DNA of 64,000 bases from Curtobacterium sp. VKM Ac-2922 (GTDB lineage: Bacteria; Actinomycetota; Actinomycetes; Actinomycetales; Microbacteriaceae): the NCBI RefSeq assembly GCF_022815645.1, contig NZ_JALGRO010000008.1, forward strand, positions 124,001 to 188,000, given 5' to 3'. Below the pieces are notes generated by a model. The model saw only the letters and a program-made list of their open reading frames with translations, was not told the origin of the DNA and ran no database searches. How positions within the stretch are numbered: the stretch's first letter is position 1; every line of letters begins with the position of its first letter. Positions 8,719 through 22,184 of the stretch are shown in pieces. Position numbers and translations under genes: made by a program.

Positions 8719-9687
8719 ATGGCCACCGAAACACCGTTGTCGTCAACCCTGACGACGAGTGCCCGGCGAAGCCGACCGGTCACGCAGAACGGCGCGGGGG
8801 TGTCGAACCCCAAGCGCCGCCGTCGGAACGACCTGTGGCTGGCGCTGGTCTTCATCGCCCCGGCCTCGATCGGGTTCGCCCTGTTCCTGCTCTGGCCGAC
8901 CCTGCGCGGCATCTACCTGAGCTTCACGAGCTACAACCTGCTCACGCCGCCGGTGTTCACCGGCCTGCAGAACTACGAGCGCCTGCTGCAGGACTCGATC
9001 TTCTGGCACTCGATGGCGGTGACGGTCGAGTACGTCCTGCTGAACATCGGGTTCCAGACCGTGCTGGCGCTGTTCATCGCGGTGATGATGCACCGGCTGA
9101 CGAAGTCGACGTTCGTCCGCGGCATCGTCCTGGCGCCGTACCTGGTGTCGAACGTGGTCGCGGCGCTCATCTGGCTGTGGATCCTCGACACGCAGCTCGG
9201 CATCGGCAACGAGGTCCTCAACGCGATCGGCGTCGGGCGGATCCCGTTCCTGCAGAGCGACGTGTGGGGCATCCCGACCATCGCGTTCATCAACGTCTGG
9301 CGGAACGTCGGCTACACCGCGCTGCTCATCTTCGCCGGCCTGCAGGCACTGCCCGAGCAGGTCTACGAGGCCGGCCGCATCGACGGTGCCAGCGAGTGGA
9401 AGATGTTCTGGGGGATCACGGTGCCGCTGCTGCGCCCGATCCTGTCGCTCGTGCTCATCATCACGGTCATCGGGTCGTTCCAGGTGTTCGACACCGTCGC
9501 CATCACCACGCAGGGCGGACCGGCGAACGCCACGAACGTCGTGCAGAACTACATCTACAACCTGGCGTTCGGCCGGTTCCAGTTCGGGTACGCGTCTGCG
9601 GTCTCGGTGGCACTGCTGGTCGTCCTGAGCATCATCACCGTCGTCCAGTACCGACTCTCGCGCTCCAGCGAGAGCGACCTGGACTGA
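8719..9687 (+). CDS. Sugar ABC transporter permease (MalF-like)
   Basis: 322-residue inner-membrane permease of the carbohydrate CUT1 class. A basic cytoplasmic N-terminus (NPKRRRRN) precedes about six helices beginning LWLALVFIAPASIGFALF. The EAA loop that contacts the ATPase reads EAGRIDGASEWKMFWGITVPLLRP. GAAGGAG precedes the ATG. It is first in an operon with a second permease and a binding protein. No ATPase gene is present here, so a shared ATPase such as an MsiK-type protein encoded elsewhere is expected. Confidence 0.93.
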   Translation: MATETPLSSTLTTSARRSRPVTQNGAGVSNPKRRRRNDLWLALVFIAPASIGFALFLLWPTLRGIYLSFTSYNLLTPPVFTGLQNYERLLQDSIFWHSMAVTVEYVLLNIGFQTVLALFIAVMMHRLTKSTFVRGIVLAPYLVSNVVAALIWLWILDTQLGIGNEVLNAIGVGRIPFLQSDVWGIPTIAFINVWRNVGYTALLIFAGLQALPEQVYEAGRIDGASEWKMFWGITVPLLRPILSLVLIITVIGSFQVFDTVAITTQGGPANATNVVQNYIYNLAFGRFQFGYASAVSVALLVVLSIITVVQYRLSRSSESDLD

Positions 9688-9712
9688 CCCGGACCACGGA
9701 AGCGAGTCGACG

Positions 9713-10666
9713 ATGACCAGCACCCTGCCCCCGGTGGTCGAACCCACGACCACCCGCGCCGTCACCACCCGTGGCGCCAAGCCCCCGCGTCCGAAGCCGA
9801 GCGTCGGCCGCGTGGTCGCCTGGATCGCGATGATCGCCGTGATCGCCGTGACCCTGTTCCCGTTCTACTGGATCCTGCGCACCGCGCTGTCCTCGAACGG
9901 CGCGATCTCCGCCGACCCCACCTCGCTGTTGCCGACCGGGTTCAGCCTGGGTGGCTTCGAGCGGGTGTTCGGCCTGCAGTCCACGAAGGAGGCGCTCGCA
10001 CAGGGCGGCTCCGGCGCGGCGATCAACTTCTGGCAGTACCTGCTGAACTCGGTCATCACCGCGACGATGATCACCGTCGGCCAGGTGTTCTTCTCGGCGG
10101 CAGCGGCCTACGCCTTCGCCCGCCTGCGCTGGCCCGGACGCGACCAGGTGTTCGGCGTGTTCCTGGCCGGGCTGATGGTCCCGACGATCTTCACGCTCCT
10201 GCCGAACTTCACCCTGATCAAGTCGCTCGGGCTGGTCGACACGCTGCTCGGGATCTCGTTGCCGTCGATGCTCATGACCCCGTTCGCGGTGTTCTTCCTG
10301 CGGCAGTTCTTCCTCGGGATCTCGCGCGAGGTCGAAGAAGCCGCACTCATCGACGGTGCGGGCAAGATCCGGGTGTTCTTCCGCCTCATCCTGCCGATCG
10401 CGTCCGCCCCGATCGCGACGCTGGCGGTGCTGACGTACATCACCGCCTGGAACGACTACTTCTGGCCGCTGATGGTGTCGTACACGGACAGCTCCCGCGT
10501 GCTCACGGTCGCGCTGGGCGTCTTCAAGTCGCAGTCCCCGCAGTCCGGCACCGACTGGGCGGGCCTGATGGCCGCGACCCTGGTGGCCGCGCTCCCGATG
10601 ATCGTGCTGTTCGGCGTCTTCGCCAAGCGCATCGTCAACTCCATCGGCTTCTCCGGCATCAAGTAG
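9713..10666 (+). CDS. Sugar ABC transporter permease (MalG-like)
   Basis: 317-residue second permease of the CUT1 importer. A proline- and arginine-rich N-terminus precedes the first helix (VVAWIAMIAVIAVTLFPFYW), and the EAA loop reads EEAALIDGAGKIRVFFRLILP. It starts 25 bases after the first permease and 14 bases before the binding protein, so the three genes form one operon. With the first permease it would form the heterodimeric channel. Substrate is inferred from the neighbouring GH36 gene to be an alpha-galactoside. Confidence 0.93.
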   Translation: MTSTLPPVVEPTTTRAVTTRGAKPPRPKPSVGRVVAWIAMIAVIAVTLFPFYWILRTALSSNGAISADPTSLLPTGFSLGGFERVFGLQSTKEALAQGGSGAAINFWQYLLNSVITATMITVGQVFFSAAAAYAFARLRWPGRDQVFGVFLAGLMVPTIFTLLPNFTLIKSLGLVDTLLGISLPSMLMTPFAVFFLRQFFLGISREVEEAALIDGAGKIRVFFRLILPIASAPIATLAVLTYITAWNDYFWPLMVSYTDSSRVLTVALGVFKSQSPQSGTDWAGLMAATLVAALPMIVLFGVFAKRIVNSIGFSGIK

Positions 10667-10680
10667 GGAACCCCACGACC

Positions 10681-12054
10681 ATGACGAACTCCATCACCCG
10701 TCGCTCGCTGTTCGCCGGCGGCGCCTCGGCGCTGGCCCTCGGTGCGCTCGCCGCGTGCTCGTCGCCCGGTGCCGTCAACCCGAAGAGCGGCGCGACCGGC
10801 ACCGTGTCGTACTGGCTGTGGGACGCGAACCAGCTCCCCGCGTACCAGGCCGTCGCGAAGGCCTTCGAGCAGGAGAACCCGGACATCACGATCAAGATCA
10901 CCCAACTCGGCTGGGCCGACTACTGGACGAAGCTCACCGCGGGCTTCATCGCCGGCACCGCCCCCGACGTGTTCACCGACCACCTGTCGAAGTTCCCGCA
11001 GTTCGCCGACCTCGACGTGCTGTACAAGCTGGACGAGCTCGAGGCGACGTCGTCCATCCGCGACGACGACTACCAGTCCGGGCTCGCACAGCTCTGGAAG
11101 GGCAAGGACGGCCACCGCTACGGCTCGCCCAAGGACTGGGACACCATCGCGATGTTCTACGACGAGAAGGTCATCGCCAAGGCGGGCTACTCCGCCGCGG
11201 ACCTGGCCGCCCTGCAGTGGAACCCGGACGACGGCGGCACGTTCGAGCAGGCCGTCGCCCACCTGACCATCGACGGCAAGGGCCGCCGCGGGGACGAGCC
11301 CGGCTTCGACAAGAACGACGTCGCCGTCTACGGGATGAGTGCGAACGGCAGCGGCGGTGACGGCTTCGGGCAGACGCAGTGGTCGCCGTTCACCGGGTCG
11401 ACGGACTGGTACTACACGAACAGCAACCCGTGGGGGAACAAGTTCCGCTACGACGACGCCGGGTTCCAGAAGACGATCTCGTGGTACTTCGGGCTGGCCG
11501 AGAAGGGCTACATGCCCAAGTACGGCGTCTTCTCGACCACGACCGGTCCGGACGTGCAGCTCGGGTCGAAGAAGGTCGCACTGTCGTTCAACGGCTCGTG
11601 GATGATCGGCACGTACGCCAACCTGCCCGGCATCACGGTCGGCATCGCACCGACGCCGTCGGGTCCGGTCGGGCATCGTGCGTCGATGTTCAACGGCCTG
11701 GGCGACTCGATCACCAAGCAGGCGAAGCACCCCGAGGCCGCGGCGAAGTGGGTCGCGTACCTGGGCAGCGACGCCGCGCAGCGGATCGTCGGTCGTGCCG
11801 GCATCGTGTTCCCGGCACGCCGGGCCGGCACGGACGCCGCGGTGGCCGCGTTCGCCAAGCGCGGGCTCGACGTCGCGGCGTTCACCGAGCAGGTCGACGA
11901 CAAGACGACCTTCCTGTTCCCGGTCACCCGCAACCCGGCCGACGTGCAGGCGCTGGTGCAGCCGGCGTTCGACGACATCTACGCCAACGGCAAGCCGATC
12001 TCGTCGCTCACCGCGGTGAACGAGCAGGTGAACACGCTGCTCGCGCTCACCTAG
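10681..12054 (+). CDS. Extracellular sugar-binding lipoprotein of the ABC importer
   Basis: 457-residue solute-binding protein. The signal sequence carries twin arginines (TRRSLF) and a lipobox LAAC, so export followed by lipidation at the cysteine is expected. The mature part has the usual family features: GTVSYWLWDANQLPAYQ, APDVFTDHLSKFPQF and VALSFNGSWMIGTY. It binds the sugar outside the cell and passes it to the two permeases encoded just upstream. The ribosome binding site is weak (AGGGAA). Confidence 0.92.
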   Translation: MTNSITRRSLFAGGASALALGALAACSSPGAVNPKSGATGTVSYWLWDANQLPAYQAVAKAFEQENPDITIKITQLGWADYWTKLTAGFIAGTAPDVFTDHLSKFPQFADLDVLYKLDELEATSSIRDDDYQSGLAQLWKGKDGHRYGSPKDWDTIAMFYDEKVIAKAGYSAADLAALQWNPDDGGTFEQAVAHLTIDGKGRRGDEPGFDKNDVAVYGMSANGSGGDGFGQTQWSPFTGSTDWYYTNSNPWGNKFRYDDAGFQKTISWYFGLAEKGYMPKYGVFSTTTGPDVQLGSKKVALSFNGSWMIGTYANLPGITVGIAPTPSGPVGHRASMFNGLGDSITKQAKHPEAAAKWVAYLGSDAAQRIVGRAGIVFPARRAGTDAAVAAFAKRGLDVAAFTEQVDDKTTFLFPVTRNPADVQALVQPAFDDIYANGKPISSLTAVNEQVNTLLALT

Positions 12055-12081
12055 GCGGGTGGTCCGGTGTGGGGTGCGGTG

Positions 12082-13251
12082 TCAGGCGCCCAGCGCGTGC
12101 ATCTGGATCGCGACCGCGGCCGCGCCGCGGGCCCACTCGTTGAACCGGAACGGCTGTGCGATCAGCGTGGGGGCCGGGGTGGACCAGTGTCGAGCCGCCT
12201 CGACGGAGCGGTCGAGGGCATCGCGGCCGACCTCGGCGATCCCGACCAGCTCGCCGGACAGCAGCACGACCTCGGGATCCACGACGTTGACGACGTCGGC
12301 GACGAGCAGGCCGAGCGCCTCGGCGGCGGTGTCGACGACCGTGCGGGCCCGGGGGTCACCCTGTCGCGCGACGTCGAGCAACTCGGCGGCCGTCACCGTC
12401 CGGTCGAGCGCCCGGCTGCCGGTCAGGGCGAGCGCGCGTGCGCTGAGGACCGCCCGCGCGCAGCCGCGGTGGCCGAACTCGCACTGCAGGTCGGATGCGC
12501 CGACCGCACCGCCGAGCCGCTGGTGCCCGATGCTGCCCGCGGTCGAGTGCGCCCCGTCGACGACGGCGTCCCCGACGACCAGCCCGAGCCCGATGCCCGC
12601 GCCGACGGTCAGCAGCGCCAGGGACCGGTGGTCACGGCCCTCGCCGAACCAGTGCTCGGCGTGGGTGAGTGCGCGGACGTCGTTCTCCACCGACGCGGGC
12701 AGGCCCGTGGCGGCGGTGAGCAGGGCCGCGAGCGGGACGTCCTGCCACCCCAGGAACGGTGCACGCCGGATCGTGCTGCGGCCCTCGGTGGCGCCGCCGA
12801 CCGCGACGCAGAGCGCCCGGATCCGGCTGTCCGTCGCGGTGACGTCGGCGACGACTGCGGCGATGCGCGCGACGACGGCCGACACGTCACGGTCCGGCAG
12901 GGGTTCCTCGCGTTCGGTGAGCACCCGACCCCGGTGGTCGGTCGACACCGCGAACAGCCCGTCGCCGGTGAGCTTCACGCCGATGAAGTGATGTGCGTCC
13001 GCGTCGATGTCGAGCGGGATGGACGGTCGGCCGGTGCCGGTCTGCTGGATGCCGTCCCGCTCGACCAGGACCCCGGACTCGAGCAGCGGACGGGTGATGC
13101 GCGACAGGCTCGGACCGGACAGGCCGAGCCGGGCGGCGAGCTCGGTGCGCGGGCGCGGGCCCGCACGCAGGACCTCGAGCACGACGGCCTGCGCGCTGCC
13201 GGCGAGGGGCTGCCAGGCGCGCGGGTGTCCTGGGTCGGAGGTGTCGAGCAC
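12082..13251 (-). CDS. ROK-family transcriptional regulator
   Basis: 389-residue regulator with an N-terminal winged helix (LAARLGLSGPSLSRITRPLLE) and a sugar-kinase-like ROK domain containing FIGVKLTGDGLF, the GAGIGLGLVV segment and the zinc-binding type cluster around CEFGHRGCA. It is convergent with the binding-protein gene (27-base gap), so it very likely controls the alpha-galactoside importer. The GTG at 13251 follows TAGGCT by seven bases on the minus strand, indicating a leaderless mRNA. A longer reading frame upstream is not supported. Confidence 0.9.
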   Translation of the reverse strand: MLDTSDPGHPRAWQPLAGSAQAVVLEVLRAGPRPRTELAARLGLSGPSLSRITRPLLESGVLVERDGIQQTGTGRPSIPLDIDADAHHFIGVKLTGDGLFAVSTDHRGRVLTEREEPLPDRDVSAVVARIAAVVADVTATDSRIRALCVAVGGATEGRSTIRRAPFLGWQDVPLAALLTAATGLPASVENDVRALTHAEHWFGEGRDHRSLALLTVGAGIGLGLVVGDAVVDGAHSTAGSIGHQRLGGAVGASDLQCEFGHRGCARAVLSARALALTGSRALDRTVTAAELLDVARQGDPRARTVVDTAAEALGLLVADVVNVVDPEVVLLSGELVGIAEVGRDALDRSVEAARHWSTPAPTLIAQPFRFNEWARGAAAVAIQMHALGA

Positions 13252-13333
13252 GGTCGCAAGCCTAGGGCGCGGTGGCGGCCCACAGGCTCGTCCCGGTGCG
13301 GGCGCGGCGCGGGCCACCGGTAGGGTTCCTGAC

Positions 13334-14617
13334 ATGCCGCACGCTGCACACGCGACACCGATCTGGGCCGTCAAGCTGGCCGTCGTCACCGCACTGGTCG
13401 GCATCGCGGGCGGCATCGCCGGTGTCGCGGTGTGGCTCGCGCTGCAGCTGATCCAGTTCGTCGCGTTCGGGTACCCGTTCGGTGGGCACCTCGAGGCAGC
13501 CGACGCCCCCTCGGCGCTGAACCGGTTCCTGGCGCTCGTCGCCGCCGGTGTCCTGACCGCGTTCGCCTGGTGGGCGCTGCGTCGCTGGGGGCGTCCGACC
13601 GTCGCGGTGACGGCAGCCGTGGGGGGCAAGCGGATGCCGTCCCTGGTGACCCTGGCGAACTCCGGCGTGCAGATCCTGGCGGTCGGGCTCGGCGCATCGA
13701 TCGGCAAAGAGGTCGCGCCGCGCGAGATCGGTGCCTGGCTGGCGCAGGTCGTCACCCGCCGGGCCGGCCTGACCGAACGCGAGACGAAGATCCTGGTGGC
13801 GTGCGGTGCCGCCGCGGGCCTGGCTGCCGTGTACGACGTACCACTCGGCGGGGCGCTGTTCGCGGTCGAGGTCCTGCTCGGCGAACTCACCCTGTCGACC
13901 GCCCTGCCGGCGTTCGCCACGAGTGCGATCGCGGCACTGGTCGCACGCCTGGCGATCCCCGACGAGGTGCTGTACCACGTGCCCGCGATGCCGATGTCGC
14001 CGTCGTTGCTCGTCTGGGCGATCGTCGTCGGGCCGGTGCTCGGCCTGGCCGGGGTGGGGTTCGTGAAGCTGACGAACCGGCTGCAGGGACTCGCGCCGAA
14101 GGGGTGGCACCTGCTCGTCGTCCTGCCCCTGGTGTTCGCGATGGTCGGGCTGATCGCCGTGCCGTTCCCGGACATCCTGGGCAACGGGCGAGCGCTCGGG
14201 GTGCTGGCGATGAACACCTCGCTCGACGACGGCACCACGATGGGCATGGCACCGATCCTGTTCCTGCTGGTGCTCGGCATCATCCGCACGATCACCACCT
14301 CGGCCACGATCGGCGCCGGCGCGGTCGGGGGCACCCTGACGCCGTCGATCGCCATCGGGTCGGCGTTCGGCGGGTTCCTCGGCGGTGCGTGGCTGCTGCT
14401 CTGGCCGGCGGACGGCCCGGGGCTGGCGTCCTTCGCGTTCATCGGCGCCGCGGCGTTCCTGGCGACGACGATGCGGGCGCCGTTCACCGCGCTCGTGCTC
14501 GTCGTGGAGTTCACCCAGCAGGGCACCGACATCCTGATCCCGTCGCTGCTGGCGGTCACCGGGTCGGTCGCGGTCGGGTTCGTGCTCGCGCGCCGTCGCA
14601 GCGCCCAGATGGCCTGA
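13334..14617 (+). CDS. ClC-type chloride channel or exchanger
   Basis: 427-residue voltage-gated chloride channel family protein with many hydrophobic helices. The conserved GKEVAP segment contains Glu126 at the position of the gating glutamate, and TSATIGAGAVGGTLTPSIAI and FIGAAAFLATTMRAPFTALVLVVEF match the later ClC anion-binding regions. No CBS domains follow, as in many bacterial ClCs. TAGGGT lies seven bases before the ATG, so the transcript is probably leaderless. It is divergent from the ROK gene and probably unrelated to sugar use. Confidence 0.9.
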   Translation: MPHAAHATPIWAVKLAVVTALVGIAGGIAGVAVWLALQLIQFVAFGYPFGGHLEAADAPSALNRFLALVAAGVLTAFAWWALRRWGRPTVAVTAAVGGKRMPSLVTLANSGVQILAVGLGASIGKEVAPREIGAWLAQVVTRRAGLTERETKILVACGAAAGLAAVYDVPLGGALFAVEVLLGELTLSTALPAFATSAIAALVARLAIPDEVLYHVPAMPMSPSLLVWAIVVGPVLGLAGVGFVKLTNRLQGLAPKGWHLLVVLPLVFAMVGLIAVPFPDILGNGRALGVLAMNTSLDDGTTMGMAPILFLLVLGIIRTITTSATIGAGAVGGTLTPSIAIGSAFGGFLGGAWLLLWPADGPGLASFAFIGAAAFLATTMRAPFTALVLVVEFTQQGTDILIPSLLAVTGSVAVGFVLARRRSAQMA

Positions 14618-14622
14618 CGCCC

Positions 14623-14679
14623 GCGCGGCCCCGGGCGGCCCGCGCGGCCCCGGGCGGCCCGCGCGGCCCCGGGTGGCCC
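14623..14679. repeat. Three tandem copies of a 19-bp GC-only unit
   Basis: A 19-base unit beginning GCGCGGCCCCGGG is repeated three times (14623-14641, 14642-14660, 14661-14679), with one change in the third copy. It lies directly after the ClC stop codon and before the palindromic element. Such arrays are prone to slippage. Confidence 0.9.
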
Positions 14680-14686
14680 GGGCGCT

Positions 14687-14760
14687 CGCCGAGTCTCGGC
14701 CTGGCGGACACGGTGCGGCGTCCGGAAGCCGAGTCCTGTCCGCGGGGCCGAGACTCGGCG
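14687..14760. repeat. Dispersed palindromic element, copy 1
   Basis: Arms CGCCGAGTCTCGGCC...GCGGACA and TGTCCGC...GGCCGAGACTCGGCG form a 24-base inverted repeat with two mismatches around a 26-base centre. A second copy with the same core (GCCGAGACTCGG plus GCGGACA) is at 50419-50490. Both are intergenic and non-coding, like REP-type elements. Confidence 0.85.
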
Positions 14761-14854
14761 CCGACCCGCGCGCGCACCGGGGAGCCGCCGGAGGCCTACC
14801 ATCGGCCGCACACGCCGGGGCAGCGGGCCCCGCGTCGGAGCGAGAGGCACGCAC

Positions 14855-16987
<2,133 letters not shown>

Positions 16988-16999
16988 GCGCGACCGCCT

Positions 17000-17045
17000 G
17001 ACGGACAGGAGGCGCGCGGCGGCCCCGCCACGGGCCTCCCGTCTC
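17000..17045 (+). terminator. Imperfect hairpin after sufU
   Basis: Begins GACGGACAGGAGGC and ends GCCTCCCGTC, a degenerate member of the terminator family seen at 8573, 19340 and 34422. The centre is less well paired. Confidence 0.5.
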
Positions 17046-17061
17046 ATCGCCGGTGTCCGGC

Positions 17062-17469
17062 TCACCCCGTCAACCGGCCCAGCAGATCGGCCAGCGTCCG
17101 CCGCTCGGCTTCGCCGAGCGGCGCGAAGAGGTCGTCGAGCACCTGGCCGGCGATCCGGTGTCCCTGGTCGAGGGCCGAGCGGCCGGCCGGCGTCAGCGCG
17201 TGGTCGATCCGCCGGCCCTGCCCTGCCGACCGGACGATCAGCCCGCGATCGACCATGCGGGTGGCGAGCGTGCCGAACGCCTGATCGCTCTGGAACGTCG
17301 CGACTGCCAGGTCGTGGCCCGAGGCGCCGGGCATCCGGTCGATCGCCCGCAGCGCGTCCCACTGCACCAGGGTGACGCCGACGTCGTGCAGCGCCGTGTC
17401 CATCGTGCGGTGGTTGCGCCACTGCGTGCGTTTGATCGCCTGCCCGAGTCGTTCCAGGTCCGTCGTCAT
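17062..17469 (-). CDS. MarR-family transcriptional regulator
   Basis: 135-residue winged-helix regulator. The recognition region ASGHDLAVATFQSDQAFGTLATRMVDRGLIVRS is followed by the wing GQGRRIDHALTPAGR, as in MarR proteins. On the minus strand TACGGT lies six bases before the ATG, so the mRNA is probably leaderless. It is divergent from an alpha/beta hydrolase gene with 52 bases between them; an inverted repeat (TCAACA...TGTTGA) there could be its operator. It likely represses itself and the hydrolase. Confidence 0.9.
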   Translation of the reverse strand: MTTDLERLGQAIKRTQWRNHRTMDTALHDVGVTLVQWDALRAIDRMPGASGHDLAVATFQSDQAFGTLATRMVDRGLIVRSAGQGRRIDHALTPAGRSALDQGHRIAGQVLDDLFAPLGEAERRTLADLLGRLTG

Positions 17470-17481
17470 GGTGCTACCGTA

Positions 17482-17507
17482 TCAACACACGTAGATAAAC
17501 ATGTTGA
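17482..17507. promoter_or_regulatory. Inverted repeat between the MarR gene and the hydrolase gene
   Basis: TCAACA (17482-17487) and TGTTGA (17502-17507) are complementary with 14 bases between. The inner AACATGTT is also a small palindrome. The repeat lies over the promoter of the MarR gene and just before the hydrolase start, as expected for a MarR operator. Confidence 0.5.
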
Positions 17508-17521
17508 GATAGGACGCGACG

Positions 17522-18268
17522 ATGAACCCCACCACCACGGACCCCACCCGGACCGCACTCGTGCTGCACGGGGGCGGTGGACCGATGACCGTCGCACCGA
17601 TCGCGGCGCACCTCGCCCCGACGATGCACGCCGTCGCGCCCACGCACCCGGGCTGGGAGGGCACTGAGCGCCCCGAGGACATCGCCTCGGTGGCGGACCT
17701 CGCGGCGCTGTACCTGGAGCGCCTCCTGACGGACGGTGACCGGGACGCCGTCGTGGTCGGCTCGTCGATCGGCGGGTGGATCGCCCTCGAGATCGCGGTG
17801 CAGGCGGCGGCGGACGACCGGTTCGCGGGTGTGCTCGGCGCGGTCGTCGTGATCGACGCCGTCGGGGTCGTGGTGCCGGGGGAGCCCGTCGCCGACTTCT
17901 TCGCGCTCGACGCCCGCGGGCTGGCCGAGGCCGCCTGGCACGACCCCGAGCGCGGCTACCGGGACCCGGCCGCGGCGACCGACGAGCAGCGTGCCGTCCA
18001 GCAGTCGAACGGTGCCACGATGGCCGCCCTCGCGGGACGCGGGATGAGCGACCCATCGCTGCTCGAGCGGCTCCGAGCGATCACCGTCCCGACGCTCGTG
18101 GTCTGGGGTGCGAGTGACCAGATCGTCACGCCGGGGTACGGCAGCGCGCTCGCAGCCGCGATCCCGGGCGCGGCCTTCGTCGAGGTCCCGGCAGCAGGGC
18201 ACCTGCCGCACCTCGAGGCGCCGCAGGACACCTGGGCGGCGATCGACCGGTTCCTCGCAGCGCACTGA
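17522..18268 (+). CDS. Alpha/beta hydrolase
   Basis: 248-residue alpha/beta-fold hydrolase. The oxyanion region LVLHGGGGP is near the start, the nucleophile is the serine in VVGSSIGGW, and a late VVWGASDQIV and AAGHLPHLE supply the acid and histidine. No signal peptide, so it is cytoplasmic. Substrate cannot be read from sequence; the divergent MarR regulator suggests an inducible, possibly detoxifying, role. Complete by length. Confidence 0.87.
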   Translation: MNPTTTDPTRTALVLHGGGGPMTVAPIAAHLAPTMHAVAPTHPGWEGTERPEDIASVADLAALYLERLLTDGDRDAVVVGSSIGGWIALEIAVQAAADDRFAGVLGAVVVIDAVGVVVPGEPVADFFALDARGLAEAAWHDPERGYRDPAAATDEQRAVQQSNGATMAALAGRGMSDPSLLERLRAITVPTLVVWGASDQIVTPGYGSALAAAIPGAAFVEVPAAGHLPHLEAPQDTWAAIDRFLAAH

Positions 18269-18292
18269 CGTGCGACGGCGGACGGTGACGGG

Positions 18293-19297
18293 TCAGACGA
18301 CCTCGGTGACGACGACCCACACCCAGAACGCCACGACCGCAGCCAGCGCCACGGCGTGCGCGACCCGGTGCGCGGCGACGACGGCCACGAACTCGCGCAG
18401 GAACGCACTCGGCACGTAGTAGCGGGCGGTGCGGGCCCCGACGACCTCGGCGTCGCTGCCGATGCTCCGCGCCAGCATTGCCGCCCGCATGACGTGGTAG
18501 TTGCTCGTCGCCACCACCACCGACCCGGTCAGCCCCGCGTCCTGCTGCACGCGCTGCGAGAACCGCAGGTTCTCGTCGGTGTTCGTCGACCGGGTCTCGG
18601 GCAGGACCGCGGTCTCGGGGACCCCCTGCGCCACGAGGTACTCGGCCATGGCCGCTCCCTCGGCGCGGGACTCGTCGGGACCCTGTCCGCCGGACGGGAT
18701 CATCACCGTCGACCGGCCCCGCTCGACCGAGTGCCGCCACACCGCGATGCCCTTGTCGAGTCGGGACCGCAGGAGCGGGGGGACCTGCCCGCGCACCAGG
18801 CCGGAGCCCAGGACGACGACCACGTCGGCCTCGCGGGGCTTGTCGACGTGCCCGTACACCAGGGCCGAGAGCAGGAAGACGAGGAACACGATGCCGACGT
18901 ACCCGGCGACGGCGAGCACGAGCAGGAACGCCGCCTCGCCGAACGTCGACCCCGAGCGCAACAGCACGGCGAGTGCGGCGATCACGACGACCAGACCGAA
19001 GCCGACCACGAGTGACAGCAGGTTGCCGAGGCTGCGGCCCTCGCGCCGGAACATCCGGACGCCGTTCGCGATGAGGAACCCGGCGAGCACGACGACCCCC
19101 ACGGGGAACAGCAGGATCGCACCGACCAGCAGGACCTGGACGGCGGGGAACCGCGTCGCGACCACCTCGACCACGCCGAGCACGCCGAAGAACAGCGCAC
19201 CGAGCAGCAGGACGCCGTTGCGGAGCATCCGGCGGTCGCGTCGCCGCAGGGCGACGTAGCCGAGTGCGCAGACGACGGCGAACGCGAGGAGGACCAC
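18293..19297 (-). CDS. YdcF-like (DUF218) membrane protein
   Basis: 334-residue protein with about five N-terminal hydrophobic helices followed by a YdcF/ElyC-type domain: ADVVVVLGSGLVRGQVPPLL, PSGGQGPDESRAEGAAMAEYL, LPETRSTNTDENLRFS and VATSNYHVMRAAMLAR. One more helix is at the C-terminus. DUF218 proteins are linked to envelope metabolism, but the reaction is unknown. GTG at 19297 follows a TTAGGTT box on the minus strand, which suggests a leaderless mRNA. It is convergent with the hydrolase gene, and it is co-oriented with glgX but separated by a terminator. Confidence 0.85.
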   Translation of the reverse strand: MVLLAFAVVCALGYVALRRRDRRMLRNGVLLLGALFFGVLGVVEVVATRFPAVQVLLVGAILLFPVGVVVLAGFLIANGVRMFRREGRSLGNLLSLVVGFGLVVVIAALAVLLRSGSTFGEAAFLLVLAVAGYVGIVFLVFLLSALVYGHVDKPREADVVVVLGSGLVRGQVPPLLRSRLDKGIAVWRHSVERGRSTVMIPSGGQGPDESRAEGAAMAEYLVAQGVPETAVLPETRSTNTDENLRFSQRVQQDAGLTGSVVVATSNYHVMRAAMLARSIGSDAEVVGARTARYYVPSAFLREFVAVVAAHRVAHAVALAAVVAFWVWVVVTEVV

Positions 19298-19339
19298 GGG
19301 ACGAACCTAACGGTCGGGACTGACGGACTGACGGACTCA

Positions 19340-19383
19340 CGGACAGGAGGCCCGGTGCCAGCTGGCACCGAGCCTCCTGTCCG
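19340..19383. terminator. Strong hairpin between glgX and the YdcF-like gene
   Basis: CGGACAGGAGGCCCGGTGCC pairs with GGCACCGAGCCTCCTGTCCG with one mismatch and a four-base loop. It lies 15 bases after the glgX stop (minus strand). It is one of the best members of the recurring terminator family. Confidence 0.8.
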
Positions 19384-19397
19384 CGGGGTGGGAACGC

Positions 19398-21416
<2,019 letters not shown>

Positions 21417-21484
21417 GGGTCCAGTTGTACTGACGGGGCGCTGTGCTTGCGGGCGGTCCCCGTACCCCGTGGCACGATCGTCGG

Positions 21485-22174
21485 ATGGACATCGCTGCTC
21501 CGATCGACACCAGGACCCAGCCCTTCGCCGTCGGCGACCCCGTCGCCCTACGGAGCGTCAACACCTACGGGGACCACGGAGAGGCGGTCGGCTTCTCCGT
21601 CGCCGGACGGGTGCTCGTGGATGACGCCGACCTGACCGTCGTGGCGACACCGGCGCGGTCCGCCGTCCGACGTCGCGCCGGGGTGGGCAGCGGACCGAAC
21701 GGTCGGCTGGTCACGCCGGACGACTGGGACGGCTCGTACGTCGAAGACACCTGGTTCGGCGCACCCGTCGTCCGCGTGCACCGCCGGGGCACACCGTGGT
21801 CGGTGTGGCGGTGGCACGACGGCTCCGATTGGGAGCCCGACTGGTACGTCAACCTCGAGCTGCCGTGGGCGCGGACGCCCGTCGGGTTCGACAGCCAGGA
21901 CTGGACGCTCGACGTGGTCGCCCGACAGGGTGCCGACGGCGGGTGGTCGGTGCGCTACAAGGACGAGGACGAGCTCGCGTTCTTCGCCGACCTCGGACTC
22001 TGGCCCGCCGCGATGCGCTCGGTGATCGAGGGCGCCGGCGCCGAGGCGACCGCCGCGGTCACCGCGGGGGAGTTCCCCTTCACCGCCGACTGGTCGGCCT
22101 GGGTGCCGGACCCGGCCTGGGCTCCGGTGGAGCTGCCGTCCGGTTGGTGCCGGCTCGATCTGGGTCGTGGCTGA
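21485..22174 (+). CDS. DUF402 domain protein
   Basis: 229-residue protein. The central part WYVNLELPWARTPVGFDSQDWTLDVVAR matches DUF402, a phosphatase-like fold with conserved acidic residues (DWTLD, DEDELAFFADLG). Members include nucleoside di/triphosphate phosphatases, but the reaction of this one is not determined. The ATG follows CACGAT by six bases. The stop codon region CTGACG is shared with the repeated block that begins the methyltransferase relic downstream. Confidence 0.75.
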   Translation: MDIAAPIDTRTQPFAVGDPVALRSVNTYGDHGEAVGFSVAGRVLVDDADLTVVATPARSAVRRRAGVGSGPNGRLVTPDDWDGSYVEDTWFGAPVVRVHRRGTPWSVWRWHDGSDWEPDWYVNLELPWARTPVGFDSQDWTLDVVARQGADGGWSVRYKDEDELAFFADLGLWPAAMRSVIEGAGAEATAAVTAGEFPFTADWSAWVPDPAWAPVELPSGWCRLDLGRG

Positions 22175-22184
22175 CGCCAGGCCC